DNA of 64,000 bases from Drosophila persimilis (taxonomy: Eukaryota; Arthropoda; Insecta; Diptera; Drosophilidae). Below are positions 1 through 14,759 of this stretch, piece by piece. The notes beneath the pieces are model-generated. The model was not told where the DNA came from. It made no database searches and saw only the letters and a program-made list of their open reading frames with translations. Made by a program: the position numbers and the translations under genes. Location of the stretch: positions 8,742,001 through 8,806,000 of the forward strand of contig NW_020825288.1 of assembly GCF_003286085.1 (NCBI RefSeq), written 5' to 3'. The first letter of the stretch is position 1, and every line of letters starts with the position of its first letter.

Positions 1-2968
<2,968 letters not shown>

Positions 2969-3503
2969 GATTTTGCAGAGCTAATAGAAAATTATTTTCA
3001 TTCACTGTACACTCAGCCGGCCTCTGCCAATATGTAAACTTTACAGCCACCGAGCAGTACGGCACTGTGTGAGATGCTATTGTATCCGAGATAACTTACC
3101 AAGGTTCAATCCTACTTTTAATAATGTTTTTCTCTAAATATTAGAGGAAAAACTTTGATGCAAATATATTTTTTTACTATTTTCACGCAAAACGCGGATT
3201 TCAAGCACGCCGATAAATTTTATTCTGCTTAAATCGATAACAAAAATCAGCTGGAGCCGGCATTTGCAAAAAATAAAAGAGTGACCAGACGTACGAAACT
3301 GTAACCTTGGCGGGAATATTTATACTTACATATATCTGCATTTACCTAATGGCGCATAATTATCGTCTTTGGCCTTTTCTGATGACCGGTACAGGTAGAA
3401 CAGTTTGGGGGTGAAAAGTCGAGAACAGGTAGATCGTTTTGGCTTATATTTTACCGCAATTTGCAAAAGTAATTAGTCAAAAGTATCCGCTTGACCCGTC
3501 AAC
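2969..3503. other. Divergent intergenic region, EFTUD2 / mucin-like gene
   Basis: These 535 bases separate two divergent start codons and must hold both promoters. A Motif 1-like sequence (gagtgaccag, the reverse of CTGGTCACTC) lies near 3281 and a partial DRE (aaatcgataac) near 3232. An AT-rich ttatatttt sits about 60 bases before the plus-strand start. I see no open frame or repeat. Confidence 0.4.
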
Positions 3504-4484
3504 ATGTTCATAAAAAAATTGTGTTTTCTTCTTTTGATGGCACATTATTCTGTGGCAATTCAGACGGATATCAAAAGGGGGAATTTAAACTCCATTCTTG
3601 ATAGAGATGAATGGACCAAACTGGCCATGGAATACATAAAGAATCACAAGCCATATATTGTAAAGAAGTACGAGCCATACAAACCTGGAAAATATAATTT
3701 GACCCTCCCATCGTTTGGCCAAGAATGGCAAACAACAACGATTCAGGCAGTCATTGAGCCTACAATTGAGCCGGAATCATCTACAAGCCATTTTACTGAG
3801 GAAATCTCCACAACAACAAGCAATATCTTCGATCTTGACGGTACCACAGAGGAAACAACTGTCCAAACTACAACGTCAGAGCCGCAGTTTACAATAATGG
3901 AAGCGGACACAACAGAACAAAGTCCCACCAGTACAGAAATTCCGGAATCAACCACTGGCATGGTCGAGACTACCACTTCATGGAGCATCGTTGATTGGGA
4001 AACAACTCCGATCATAGACACCACCACTACCGTCTCTTTCAGGGAGGAATCGACAGGAGAAGTATCCGAAACCACGACAGAGGAATCTTTAGTCACGACA
4101 GAATGGCCAGCAACCACTACAGGATCCTGGGAAACGTCAGAAACCACAACGGAACCATCTCTTAATACGACAGAAAGTCCAGAGACTTCGACTTCAGTGT
4201 TGGAAATTATTTCCACAACCTCAGGCATTGAAACTACAACATATTTGGATAATCTAATATACATTCCCCAACCGGACGACTTCACAGACCTCGTAAACAG
4301 TACAACTACAGAAAATACAAATATTGAGATTGAAACGAGCACAATCGTATCAGAGGAAACCACTACCGAAGCCATCAGAACCACTACTCCCAGGAGCGCG
4401 GACCTTGTTGAAGATTTTGTGAAGCCAAAGCCGACTAATTTCCGATACTCCTCAGATACAAGACCTGAACCGTATTGGCTGTGA
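3504..4484 (+). CDS. Secreted Thr/Ser-rich mucin-like protein
   Basis: This is a single-exon gene of 326 aa. The start is followed by a clear signal peptide (MFIKKLCFLLLMAHYSVA), so the product is predicted to be secreted or surface-bound. Residues 1-75 are ordinary sequence. Residues ~75-300 are dominated by Thr, Ser and Glu (many TTTE, ETTT and STTE runs), typical of an O-glycosylated mucin-like region. A short basic/aromatic tail follows. I see no chitin-binding cysteine domain and no second membrane segment. Two AATAAA signals follow within 50 bases of the stop. I do not recognise a specific orthologue; low-complexity genes of this kind diverge fast. It lies between two housekeeping genes and its role is unknown. 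Confidence 0.75.
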   Translation: MFIKKLCFLLLMAHYSVAIQTDIKRGNLNSILDRDEWTKLAMEYIKNHKPYIVKKYEPYKPGKYNLTLPSFGQEWQTTTIQAVIEPTIEPESSTSHFTEEISTTTSNIFDLDGTTEETTVQTTTSEPQFTIMEADTTEQSPTSTEIPESTTGMVETTTSWSIVDWETTPIIDTTTTVSFREESTGEVSETTTEESLVTTEWPATTTGSWETSETTTEPSLNTTESPETSTSVLEIISTTSGIETTTYLDNLIYIPQPDDFTDLVNSTTTENTNIEIETSTIVSEETTTEAIRTTTPRSADLVEDFVKPKPTNFRYSSDTRPEPYWL

Positions 4485-4672
4485 AAATTGAAATAAAAAC
4501 ATTTAAAATAAACAGTAAAAACAATAAATAAAACAATTAAACCAGACCGCGTTTTATTTGATGAACCTCTGGCCACACCGATACCTGTAGAGTGGGTGGC
4601 AACGCTGTCGGTAATCAAAAACACATTTTATTTTAATTATTTATTTCCTGACGAGGCTCGATTTTTAGAAAT

Positions 4673-5696
4673 ATGAGTTTGGCCAGCATAAAGAAAAAGG
4701 AAGCGAAGGGCAAGAGGAAGGTACTGCCCAAGCTACGAAATATATTGGCCAATCCATACAAGCAGCACAGGTAGCAGCTCTTAAAATCTTGAGACAATCG
4801 CCAGTTGACCATTTTCAATTTGCAGCCCAGTTCTCTCCGATGATGAAGTGGTGCAGTTTCGTCAGATTTTGCTGGAGGCCATAAAACATAGCGAGCACTC
4901 AGTTAAGACCTTTGCCACACGTCATCAGATACATCTCGGCCTCGAGAGCTCCTTGCGAGCCATTAATTCGAGACGCTTCTCATGTGTCTTTGTCTCGCTG
5001 ACTCTGAGGCCATCCCATATCATCCGGCTAATAGCCACCAGTGCCGCCGTTAAAATGCCAACTGCTCCTATCTACGCGCAGCCAAAGTTGGAGGAGCTAA
5101 CCTTTGAAATTTTCGGGGTACGAGCACTTTCTTTGGTCTTGCCTACGGACTTGGCTGCTGTGAGCCTGGACCTGGAACAGTGGGTGAAGAACCGCCAGAA
5201 ACCAGCTCCACAAAAGATTCCTCCCACGGTTAAGTCGTTGAAGAAGCGCCAGGCGAAAGTGAAAGGTCTTCAGCCGGAGGAAACAGCCCAGAAGGTCTTG
5301 GAGCAGCCGAAGGTGGTTGCGGAAAAGCAATGGAACGATGACTATATATCGTGGTCCAGTGAAAAGTCATGCGTAAGGATTGACCAAATCGATACTCAGG
5401 TGGAGACCCATCAATTGGGCGCTGCTCTCAGTAATTTGGCCATGAGAGCCAAAACCAAAGCCCACCTAGAAGTGGAATCCAAATCAACGATACCCGACGA
5501 CTCAGAGGAAAATGTGGAGCACATGGAAGTAGAGGCAGCGGAAGGAACCATCGATGAGGATGAATTTTTGCCCACAAACACCCAACGATATCGTCCAGTC
5601 AGTGTCCACCGAACTCGTCCGAATCCTGACAAGAAACCCAAAAAGAAGCGAAACAAAAAACAAAAACAACAGCCGCCAAGCAAAACCGAAGGATAG
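4673..5696 (+). CDS. RPP38-like subunit of RNase P / RNase MRP
   Basis: Two exons (4673-4770 and 4826-5696) give 322 aa. The first exon encodes MSLASIKKKEAKGKRKVLPK and a conserved NPY motif, as found near the start of RPP38. The central part (about residues 45-165) fits an L7Ae/L30e RNA-binding fold: a helix ending in HSVKTFATRHQIHLGLESSL, then FSCVFVSLTLRPSHIIRLI and a later VRALSLVLP strand. The C-terminus is rich in KPKKKRNKK, as expected for a nucleolar RNA-binding protein. The family acts in tRNA 5' processing (RNase P) and rRNA processing (RNase MRP). Assignment rests on domain order and motifs, not on strong overall identity; another L7Ae-family member is possible. The gene ends only 88 bases before the next one on the same strand. 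Confidence 0.6.
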
Positions 5697-5784
5697 CTGG
5701 CAACGCCGGCACCAATCAGCTGTAGTTTTTAGGTTATTTCTAGGTTTTTGTTATCGTAATTTTTAAGACCTCCCCGCTCCAAAA

Positions 5785-6486
5785 ATGCTCCGCAGCTTAC
5801 GGCAAATATCACGACTCGGAAAATACGCGACTGCACCGGCCAGTAGCTTGGCCAACAAAACGGCAGCCCTACCGAATGTAATCTCACCCAGAATTCAGGC
5901 ACCACTTCATACCAGCAGCGTCAGTCGAAAATATGATAGAAAATCATCAAGAACAGCAGACGATTTGGACACGGATGATGAAGCGGACGAGGAGTTTAAG
6001 GACGAGCGCGACTCCAAGGTGGTCAAGACCAAGGTGAACTCGCTGCGCGCCGATCTTCTGCTCAAGGCCGGTCTAGGGATGGCCAGAAAGTGAGTGTCGT
6101 GTCCAACGCCCAATAATGCAAAACTATTGTTCAATGATCCTATTCCCTTCCCACAGCAAAGTTGAACTGAATTTCTATGAGAGCAAGATTCGAGTCAATG
6201 GAAAGAAGCTGCAGAAGAAAAGCGTACAGGTAAGGACTCGTGTGGCTAGAGAATTTTCCCTAATGAATTCCCTTCATTTTAGCTGGATATTGGCGATGAG
6301 ATCGATGTGATACGCGGCTTTAGTCAGTCGAATCCTTCACATTTGGTAATATCACGTGTCGCCATACTCTCTGCCAGCGAACGCGAGGAGGGTCTCAGTG
6401 TGCACTTGCGACGCTACAAGTCGCTGCTAATTGAGAACTACCGCGGAGCGGATGCGTTCAAATCCTCAGAACCAGTCGCCCATTAA
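5785..6486 (+). CDS. MTRES1 (C6orf203)-like mitochondrial RNA-binding protein
   Basis: Three exons (5785-6089, 6157-6229, 6283-6486) encode 193 aa. The N-terminus (MLRSLRQISRLGKYATAPAS) is basic and hydroxylated, as in a mitochondrial targeting peptide. An acidic linker (DDLDTDDEADEEF) follows. The C-terminal half resembles the S4-like RNA-binding domain of human MTRES1: LLLKAGLGMARNKVELNF, then IRVNGKKLQKKS, then LDIGDEIDVI. The human protein binds mitochondrial RNA, rescues mitochondrial transcription under stress and takes part in ribosome quality control. Function here is inferred from that homology. The gene runs in the same direction as, and close behind, the RPP38-like gene. Confidence 0.8.
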
Positions 6487-6624
6487 ATCTGGAAACACAC
6501 ACAAATACATGTAGAAGGCTTCTGGGAAAAAAAAGTATGCGACAAGCGTTTATTGAACTAATTATTCGTTAATAAGTATGTGTGCTTATCAGCGGTCTAC
6601 TGAATCGATTCGCAATCAGCTGCG

Positions 6625-8879
6625 CTACCAAACACGACATCTTTCTGCGTGAGGATTCATGGGACTACCAATGGGACAGTTGTAGACCTTGGCAAAGTCC
6701 TCGTTGTTGGTGACGGCACCAAGAACCCGAAACTTGTCGATTGTATGCTCGTTGGACAGCTCCTCCCAGTAGTGCTCTTCCTCGTATGCATTGCACCACA
6801 GCTGCGCAAAGCCCAGAAAAAACAACTGCTCTGGGGATAGATCGAGGCCAGGCATCTGCTCTTCATTCTTATCCAGATGCGTCTCGTTGTCCTGCTGCTG
6901 CAGGTGCTGGTGCTGCTGCTTCATGTAGCTGCGATACGCAGCAAGGGCCTCGTGCAGACCACCACTATCAGCAATGTTCTCGTCTTTGGTCTGGTTGCCA
7001 TTGATCTTGCGATTGATCTCTGGTATCAGGTAATTGCTGTAATGTTCCGCATAGCATTCGGCCCGCTCGTTGAACACCGCATTGGACTTTTTCGACCACC
7101 AGTTGCGCTGAGCGCCGCTGCCATCGTACATGGAGCCGACTGTGTCGAAGCCATGCGTGAGCTCATGCCCCACCAGATAACCAATTGTGCCATACTTTAG
7201 GGAGTTCGGCCACAACTGATGAAAGGCTGGCGGATGAAGTATGCCCGCCATCACGTAAATGGTATTGTCTAGGTTATAGTAAAACGCATTGACCTGCATG
7301 CTCCACAGTAGCTCGAGGGGCTTCGTGTCATTCGATAGCTCACTAAAATGGTGGCCATTGAACCGTCTTAAGTACGTGATAAAGCGTTTCAGGTTAATGT
7401 TCGTCTGAGCAAAGCTTTCCTCGACAATAGTCAGGTTATTGACCGCTCGGACGAGCCGTTCGGTGAGCTCGTCGTCCCTAAAGCTACCAATGCGCGGCTC
7501 GATGCTGATCTCCTTCAGCAGTGCTTCTGTTCGGGTTTCCTTGTCCAGCCACTCGGAATTTTCTAGCATCAATCGGAAGCTCTTGCGCAGCTCCTTTATA
7601 ATGCCCGAGATTTCTGCACTTGTCTCCTCGGAGAAGTATTCCTGCAGACCAAATTGAAAGATATCGTTTAATGGACGTTATGTACCCTGACCGATTCAAC
7701 ACCTACCACGCGATAAAGCCTATCAAAAAGATATGGCAGTGAGTACTGCACTACCTGCAGGCAGTGCTCCTTCTGGTACTTGGCCGACTTCAGTTTAGCA
7801 TCCATGCGGTACAGCAGGAGCATTGCCAAATAGTTGGCAACGGCCGGCTTGTGCTTGGCGCAAACCTTATCCAGTTCCACATAGTAGAAGTCGCAGAATG
7901 TTTCGATATTCTCCTTGGGAAAGTTGGTGCTGTTCCAGGCAATCGCATAGTAGCTGCTCCATTCAGAAAACGAGGGAATATCGTTCAATTCCGCATGGTC
8001 TTCGCATTCTTTGAGATCATCACCGAAACGATCGATAACCACGAGGGCATCATGCCAGAAGGCAAACACTTCCGCAATCACCTGCGAAACCTTTTCCTCC
8101 GACAGGCCGTAGGCCTCGAGGTAGCCACGCATTCGCTTCTCATTCAACTTGTAGCCTCTCGTATCGTTGCTGGCGATGTTGTCGCTGTGGACGATATAGT
8201 CGAAGCCCAGTTCCGGCACCTTGAAGTATGGCACAAATGGATACTGGGGCAGGATCTTCTCATGGATTAGTCCATTGATGCCGAAGTTCGTCAAGTGGGC
8301 GCTCATGTTGAACCAGCTGAAATTGGCGGCATGCCACGCCTCACCGTCGACGGCTGGGAAACCACCTATCGACCTGATAAGCGCCAGATAAGCGGGGTCG
8401 GCCGCTGGCAGCGGGTACAGATCCGCACCGAGGCAGGCATTATAGAATCGTTGTGCAATCAGCAACTCGGCGGTGTAATTTAGATCCATAGCCAGCGAGT
8501 TCTTGGTGAGCAGCAGCTCGACCACATCGCCCAATGTGTACCCGATATCCAGGAGGTTGCTCCGCTTATGGGATGACTGCCTGTCCTGCTTCACGTGCTG
8601 CCAATTGCCACAGGCGTACTCATAGAAGTCGTCGCACGGCGCCACGCTGACATTCATGTACGACTTCATGCGGTCGGAATAGGTTCTCAGAAATTCCGCT
8701 GACGAATCTTTGACTGTATTTTCTATGGATTCGGGCTTTTCCTGTGAATCTGCGACGGTCCGCGCCTCACATGGCTGAACTCTGAACTCTGATATTACTG
8801 ATATGTAAATTAGGACTACTCCCCACAACGTCGCCGTCATAGTACGACTCGAACTCGAAAACATTTTGCGCCTATTCAT
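6625..8879 (-). CDS. M13 family metallopeptidase, neprilysin-like, probably secreted
   Basis: Two exons (8879-7707 and 7641-6625) give 729 aa, the normal M13 length. The N-terminus has a hydrophobic segment (ATLWGVVLIYISVISEF) followed by CEAR, which reads as a cleavable signal peptide rather than a long stalked anchor. The PCDDFYEYACGNW block marks the start of the ectodomain. The zinc site is intact: HELTH (two His ligands and the catalytic Glu), then ENIADSGG, which supplies the third ligand. Substrate-cleft sequences NAFYYNLDN and AGILHPP and the C-terminal CRVW are all typical. A Gln/His-rich insertion (QQHQHLQQQDN) follows the zinc site. The gene should be an active secreted endopeptidase for small peptides. 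Flies have many such paralogues and I cannot say which one this is. Confidence 0.92.
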
Positions 8880-9408
8880 AAATTAATCAGAATCAGAACA
8901 ACGCACACTACACGCAGTATATAGTTTCGCTAATCGTCATTGATCGATTTGAATTAATAAAATAACCAAGCACGCGCAACCTATGGCTCGGACGTCTCTG
9001 CGACTGTTTAATTCAGAACGCGATTAAGAACTGGACAGCATCCGAGTCCGTATTACTTATTCCTCTCTCGGCAGGCCAGCCAGCGTCCGATAATCGTGTC
9101 TTATTGGCACACAGATCAGTAAACAAACGCTTCTCTACAATACTTGACCTATGTTAAACGCGATTGATAATCAGGAACCCACTAAAAAGATCCCCTAGCG
9201 TTCGTTCATTGATTAAGTCGACATTCGTTTGATTTCAAATTCACGCGCAAAACAATTTGAAAATTGTCTTGCATCTGGCAACGCTTACATATCGTTATCG
9301 GCCAAAAGAAGAAGAAATGCAGCTCTGAAATCGCAAATTCATTATTTTGCCGCGAACGCAGAGAAGATACGCTTATTGTTTACTAAAAACACCAATACGT
9401 TGGATAAA
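8880..9408. other. Divergent promoter region, peptidase / unknown gene
   Basis: These 529 bases separate two divergent start codons. I see no open frame beginning with ATG, no repeat and no strong TATA box. A cgttatcgg sequence near 9295 is only distantly DRE-like. Confidence 0.3.
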
Positions 9409-11543
9409 ATGTCCTTTAATGCCGCCGGTGATTATCAGCTTGTGATGCAAACCTATAAGGTAGGTGGAGAAGCACCCAGCTGCGGTACTTAACTAGTTTA
9501 TTATTAATTTCTAGTACAAAAAGCACAACATCATCTGCAGCACGAAAGTGCTGCCGAGCCAGATAAACCACTTTGGCAAGAAATTATGTGACTATCACTG
9601 GATGACGCCTGCCCGCTGGACCAATGTTGAGAGCGGCTTGTGGGACCTGCTGGAGAAGGAGCAGGACGTTCAAAATGTGCATGCCGACCTCCTCATTGAC
9701 CACATCAAAGTGCGAGTGGATTCCACCGAATACCGGCACTCAGCTTCCCAGCTACTCTTACCAGGGGTTATACTCTCGAAAAGTGACCTGTCTCTTAGTG
9801 TAAAGCTCGAATATATACCGCAAGAAGATACTAAAAATATGAGAAAGGCTATCGACAGTTCCATCAAACGCGAAGTCGTTGCATCAAAAGCCAGGTGTGT
9901 GAATGACATACAAAACTCCAATCCACGTGTGATGGGCACTCATTTACCTTTCTTGCAGCGACCTTGAAGCGAAAGCTAAGAAAGTGCACAAAGATAATAA
10001 GTCCAGCCACGGTCACGGTTCTCGCGAAAATAAAACAACCAAACGGATGCACAAGATACTTTCAGTGTAAGACCCAAGCTTTCCTCATGAAATTCCCTTT
10101 GAAGCAAATTACATTTTTTACAGTGATAAACAGAAAGAACCCGCTCCGGAGACGCTCAAGGCGCGGAGCCCTCGGAGATCCATTTCACAAGATTCTGAGA
10201 AAGATAAACCCTCTAAGCCAGTTAAAAGAACGCAAAGTTCTCTTTCAATGTAGTCCCCAATCTTATTTCCTGAAATACGCCACGAATTCAATTCACTTTT
10301 TTGCAGAGACCAACAGATAGAACCTGCTTCGGAGACGGAAAAGGACAAGTCCATTACTCCGGTTGAAAATTTGCCTGCAAAGAAGCTGAGCTCTCGGAGA
10401 TCCATATCACAAGAATCTGAGAGATCTAAAACCTCTAACAGAGGTGGCTCTTCGCTTGAAAAGAAGCCAATTAAACGAACGCAAAGTTCCCTTTCAATGT
10501 AAGCCGACTGCAAAGCTGAAATGCACTAAGAAGTTAATTAAATTTCTTGCAGTGACCAAGAGGTAGAACGCGGTCAGGAGAAGCGCAAGGGTCGAAGATC
10601 CGTTTCACAACATTCTGGGAAAGAAAAAGCCTCTAACAGCGGTCGCTCTTCACGTGAAAAGAAGCCCAGCAAACGGACGCATATAGAATCGCAGTAAGCA
10701 TCAATGTGAGAATCAATTTATGCCATGCCTAATATTAACGCAGGAATTCCAGCCCCAGCTCTGTGGGGCCGAGTCCCCCAGGACGCCCCCGCCGCTCACT
10801 AACGCGTCCAAGTCATTTGGATGACTTCATCGTAGGGTATGGAATAGAAAGCCTGCTGGCTTAGAAAGCTGTATTAATTGTTCATTTTCAGAAGGAAGAC
10901 AAAGACTGAAAAAATCGTCTCGCCAGAGAAAGTGATTTCCAATGGGAAGGGGAAAGATTCGTCGCCATCAAAACCCGATCCCATGGAGGCGGTCGCTGCG
11001 CTAGGACTTGGTCCATGTCCGCGCAAGGTGGATATTCTGTAAGTTTTGCAATCCAATGCATTCACCTACAGCTAAGATTGTGTTATCCGCCAGATTAATG
11101 GATAAAATGGAGAAAGAAGAGGTTTTGAATACATTCTCCAAGTACCAAAGCGACCTGAATCAATTTTTTACGGAACATCGGCAAAAGAGAACAGATAAAT
11201 TTATGGGCATTCAGCATGTACACGTCATAGATATAATGCGCAGAGACGTTGAAGTCAGCATGCTCGAGAAACTGGGCACAGTGTTTGGCAACCGTTCAGT
11301 AAGTGGAAGTGGTAGTGGAACACTCTGTGATTTGCTCTGCACTGATAACTCCTCGTTTGACAGGCATATGCATCGCTACAGATCAATGCTCTCCTGCCAT
11401 TGTGGATTGTGCGTCTCTTTATGGACACATTCAATTTTGCTACCGCTGAGGAGGCAGTGCAACAGATCAAGGACCAATTGGAATACAGCACATACCAGAA
11501 AGCCGTAAATGAAGAGCCTCTGGAATCGGATTTGGAGTACTGA
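9409..11543 (+). CDS. Unrecognised nine-exon gene with tandemly duplicated central exons
   Basis: Nine exons join in frame: 9409-9459, 9515-9894, 9959-10066, 10124-10249, 10307-10498, 10553-10693, 10892-11038, 11094-11298 and 11364-11543. They give 509 aa. I do not recognise the protein. The N-terminal ~145 residues look like a folded domain (KHNIICSTKVLPSQINHFGK, then YHWMTPARWTNVESGLWDLL). Residues ~145-345 are basic, Ser/Lys-rich and disordered. Exons 4, 5 and 6 are related: each begins around D(K/Q)Q.(K/I/V)E and carries RRS(I/V)SQ.S; exons 4 and 5 end KRTQSSLS and exon 6 ends KPSKRTH. This points to exon duplication. The C-terminal ~150 residues form a second conserved-looking domain (LGLGPCPRKVDIL, then KYQSDLNQFFTEH and LLPLWIVRLFMDTFNFA). 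The basic repeats suggest a nucleic-acid or chromatin role, but that is only a guess. The first in-frame ATG was used. Confidence 0.75.
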
Positions 11544-11906
11544 TTAAAACACACTCTTTGTTTGTATTCTTTATTGTGTTGGAATCCTGTTTTGTTTCTT
11601 ATTTCGCATGCATGCATTCTTATTCGGTTTCATCAAAATTAAACTTTTACTTCATCCGGCCGAATGTTTCAAGTATGCTTTTATCTAATGGAGAGCTGTC
11701 TGGACTGCTTAGTGGAGATGCCCACATGATCATTACGAAATTGAGTGACTTATTAACTAAAGACATGTCTAGGGATAATATTGATGAAACGGCGGCTGCT
11801 TCCCGCGGCACCGCCCGCCCAGAAGGTGTTGTAAATAAACTCAGTCTGACTTCCACACTCCTATGTACAAATGATGTGGCATCTGCTCTACGCCTGCAGC
11901 GGGGGC
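11544..11906. other. Convergent 3' region, unknown gene / Gp93
   Basis: These 363 bases lie between the stop codons of two convergent genes and should be 3' UTRs. No conserved frame or repeat is visible. Confidence 0.4.
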
Positions 11907-14652
11907 TTACAGCTCGTCATGTGGCTGATCCTCCTCGTCGTCATCGGCATTGATGTTCTCGTTGTTCTCTTGGCTTCCGAAATCATCCTCGGCAGTGTCG
12001 TCATCCTCATCCAATTCGATTTGTTCATCCAGCGAGACACCCAGTGTGTGGCGCATCATTTTCTCAATGCTGTCGGCGAAGTCGGCCGTCTCCTGGAGCA
12101 TGTACCCAGAGCGTAGAGTGGCAGTGCGGAACATCATAACGGCCATAGCCCTGGCAGAGTCATCGGCCTCGTCAGCCTCAACGCGACGCAACAGCTCGCG
12201 CATCAGGGGGTGCCTGGGATTGATCTCAAGAGTTTTCTTCTGGCTGAGGTAGTAGCTGCGTGAAGGATCGTCAGACTTCTGGTGGGCATTGGACATCGCC
12301 AGTCGCTCCATGTTGCCGGTCCAGCCGAAAACGCCAGCCACCAAGGCACATGGCGAGTTGCTCAGACGCTCCGACACCTGAGCCTTGGAGATCTGGTCCT
12401 TGAGGGCGACATCGTTCAGCCACTTGACGAGCGGCTCGAAGGCGCTCTTCAGCGACTCGAAGTTCTTCTTGCTCTTCTCGGACTCGTTGAGCTTGAATCC
12501 CTCCTTGGCCACGTTCTGGAACTTCTTGCCATCGAACTCGGGCAGGGCCGAGATGCAGTATTCATCAACAGCCTCGACTAGGAACAGCACCTCGTAGCCC
12601 TTGCTCAGCAGACGCTCAACGAACGGCGACTTCTCGACCTCACCGCGGTTGGCACCGGCAATGTAGTAGATGTGCTCCTGCTTCGACTTCATGCGTTCCA
12701 CATATTCGGCCAGGGAGGTAACGCCCTTGCCGTTGGAGGTTTGGAAGCGCAGCAGCTTGGCCAGCCGAGATCGGTTGCTGGGATCCTCCATGACACCCAA
12801 TTTAATGCTAAGAAAACGGATAATGCAAGTAGTGAGCAAAGATTTCATCAAAGATGGATGCGCAACACTTACTTGGTGGAGAACTCCTTCCAGAACTGTT
12901 CGTAGGACTCCTTGTCGAGCTTCTTGAGCATGTCAAGTACCTTGCGCACCAGCTTCTTCTTGATAACCTTGATCAGCTTGTGCTGTTGGAGCGTTTCACG
13001 CGACACATTCAGGGGCAGATCGTCGGAGTCGACCACACCGCGGATGAAGCTCAAGAAGTTGGGCATCATGTCGTTGAACTCGTCGGTGATGAAGACACGA
13101 CGAACGTAGAGCTTGATGTTGTCGGACTTGGTGCCGTACCGGTTGAAGGACTCGGATGGCTGTACCTTGGGCACGTACAGCAAACTCTTGAAGGTAACTT
13201 CACCCTCGGCAATGAAATGGGTCTGGGTGAGAGGTTCGCTCGAGTCCTTGGTCAGACTCTTGTAGAAGTTGTTGTACTCCTCGGTTGTCACATCGGCCGG
13301 CTTGCGAGTCCAGATGGGTTTGCTGTCGTTGATCAGGAGCCAGTCCCAGATGGTCTTGGACACCTTCTTTGTCTTGGGCTTGTCGTCATCAGCGGCCTCC
13401 TCAACCTTGGCCTCTTCATCGGCATCTTCCACGTCATCTTCGGTCTTTGCTGGCTCGGCCACGGCCTCTTCCTCCACCGGCACCTCTTCGTCGACAGTTT
13501 TGCTGGACCACATCAGAATGGGGAAGTTGATGAACTGCGAGTATTTGCGGATCAGCTCGCGCACGGTTTCCTCCTCCAGGAAGTCCTGGGCCTCTTCCTT
13601 CAGGTACAGCGAAATGATCGAACCCCGCTTCAGTGTGTCGCCACGGGGATCTTCGGTGATGGTGAAGCTGTTGGCATCCGACTCCCAGATGTACTGCTTA
13701 TCGTCGTTGTGCTTCGTGGTGACCACCACACGGTCGGCGACCAAGAAGGCCGAATAGAAGCCCACACCGAACTGGCCAATCATGTCGTTCAGGTCCCCAC
13801 CCTCAGACTTGCTGGGATCCTGCATTTTGGCAAGGAAATCAGCAGTGCCGGACTTGGCAATTGTGCCCAGGTTATTAATCAGATCCTGGTGTGTCATGCC
13901 AATGCCCGAGTCCATGATGTGCAGCGCCTTGTTCTCCTTGTCGGCCTTGATGCGGATGTGCAGTTCGGGGTTGCTCTCCAGCTCCTTTCGGTCGGTGAGG
14001 GCCAGCAGACGAATCTTGTCAATGGCATCGGAGGCGTTCGAGATCAATTCACGCAGGAAGATCTCCTTGTTGCGGTACAGCGAATTGATGATCAGTTTCA
14101 TCATGCGGTTCACTTCTGTCTGGAAAGTGAACTTCTCCGCCTGCCCACAAAAGAAATACGCAAAAAAAAAATTAATAAATATTCATACAAGCAGCACATA
14201 TGTACCATATACCTTTTCGCGCAATTCTTTTAGCTGCGCAACATTCAGTCCATCCAGCTGGATGGCTTCCTCCTCCCGCTTCAGGGTCTCAGCATCTGTG
14301 GTGGTAAGGCATATGCATATTATAGATAAGGGGCGTCAACACCATGGCGTCAAGGGTAAGTACGGCTAACGCTGACGTGTACCAAAAACTCCAAGTACTA
14401 CCCTTGCAGGGGGGGGGGGGCGTAACTTACCAGTTCTGGAACCTTCCTTGAATGCACCCAAATCCAGGTCGATTTTCTCGGCACTAGGCTCATCTTCAGC
14501 CGCAATTTGACTTATGCCTGCAGTAATGATTGAATAGTAAATACACAAAAGAAATTAGGTTAAAGCACCGGCATTGGCCTTTGGCGCTGAAGCGTGGCAA
14601 GAATAAACGAACCTGATACGAGCAAAAGCCCCACCAACAGATAGTATTTCAT
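11907..14652 (-). CDS. Gp93: Gp93, ER-lumenal Hsp90 (GRP94/endoplasmin)
   Basis: Five exons on the minus strand (14652-14613, 14517-14431, 14295-14213, 14140-12873, 12807-11907) encode 792 aa. The first exon supplies a signal peptide ([13 protein letters not shown]). The Hsp90 ATPase domain is complete: [20 protein letters not shown], then DSGIGM and [11 protein letters not shown]. An acidic charged linker ([12 protein letters not shown]) follows, then the middle domain with [13 protein letters not shown] and the GRP94-type block [20 protein letters not shown], which spans the last intron. The C-terminus is HDEL, the ER retention signal. GRP94 folds integrins, Toll-like receptors and other secretory clients. 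The last exon is very acidic before HDEL. Identification is certain. Confidence 0.98.
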
Positions 14653-14700
14653 TCTAAGTACAATTTGATTTACTAGGAACGATAAAAGTCTGGCGAAAGG

Positions 14701-14708
14701 CCACGTCA
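14701..14708 (-). promoter_or_regulatory. Candidate UPR element (XBP1-type TGACGTGG) upstream of Gp93
   Basis: Read on the Gp93 strand the sequence is TGACGTGG, the core of the XBP1/ATF6 unfolded-protein response element, about 50 bases upstream of the Gp93 start codon. GRP94 genes are classic UPR targets, so the position makes sense. The transcription start is unknown, so the site might lie in the 5' UTR. One 8-base match can also arise by chance. Confidence 0.4.
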
Positions 14709-14759
14709 CAACAGTTCCAGGCTGGCTCCGGTTTTTGATTTAAGTGAAAATTTCGAGTC

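Noticed and set aside
3743..4624. 293-aa frame opposite the Thr-rich gene
   Set aside because: The antisense of repeated ACN/GAN codons gives a Val/Ser-rich frame automatically; no start context or domain.
12854..14233. 459-aa open frame on the plus strand opposite Gp93
   Set aside because: It mirrors the long, codon-biased Gp93 exon; the translation is Leu/Val/His-rich with no domain. Antisense shadow.
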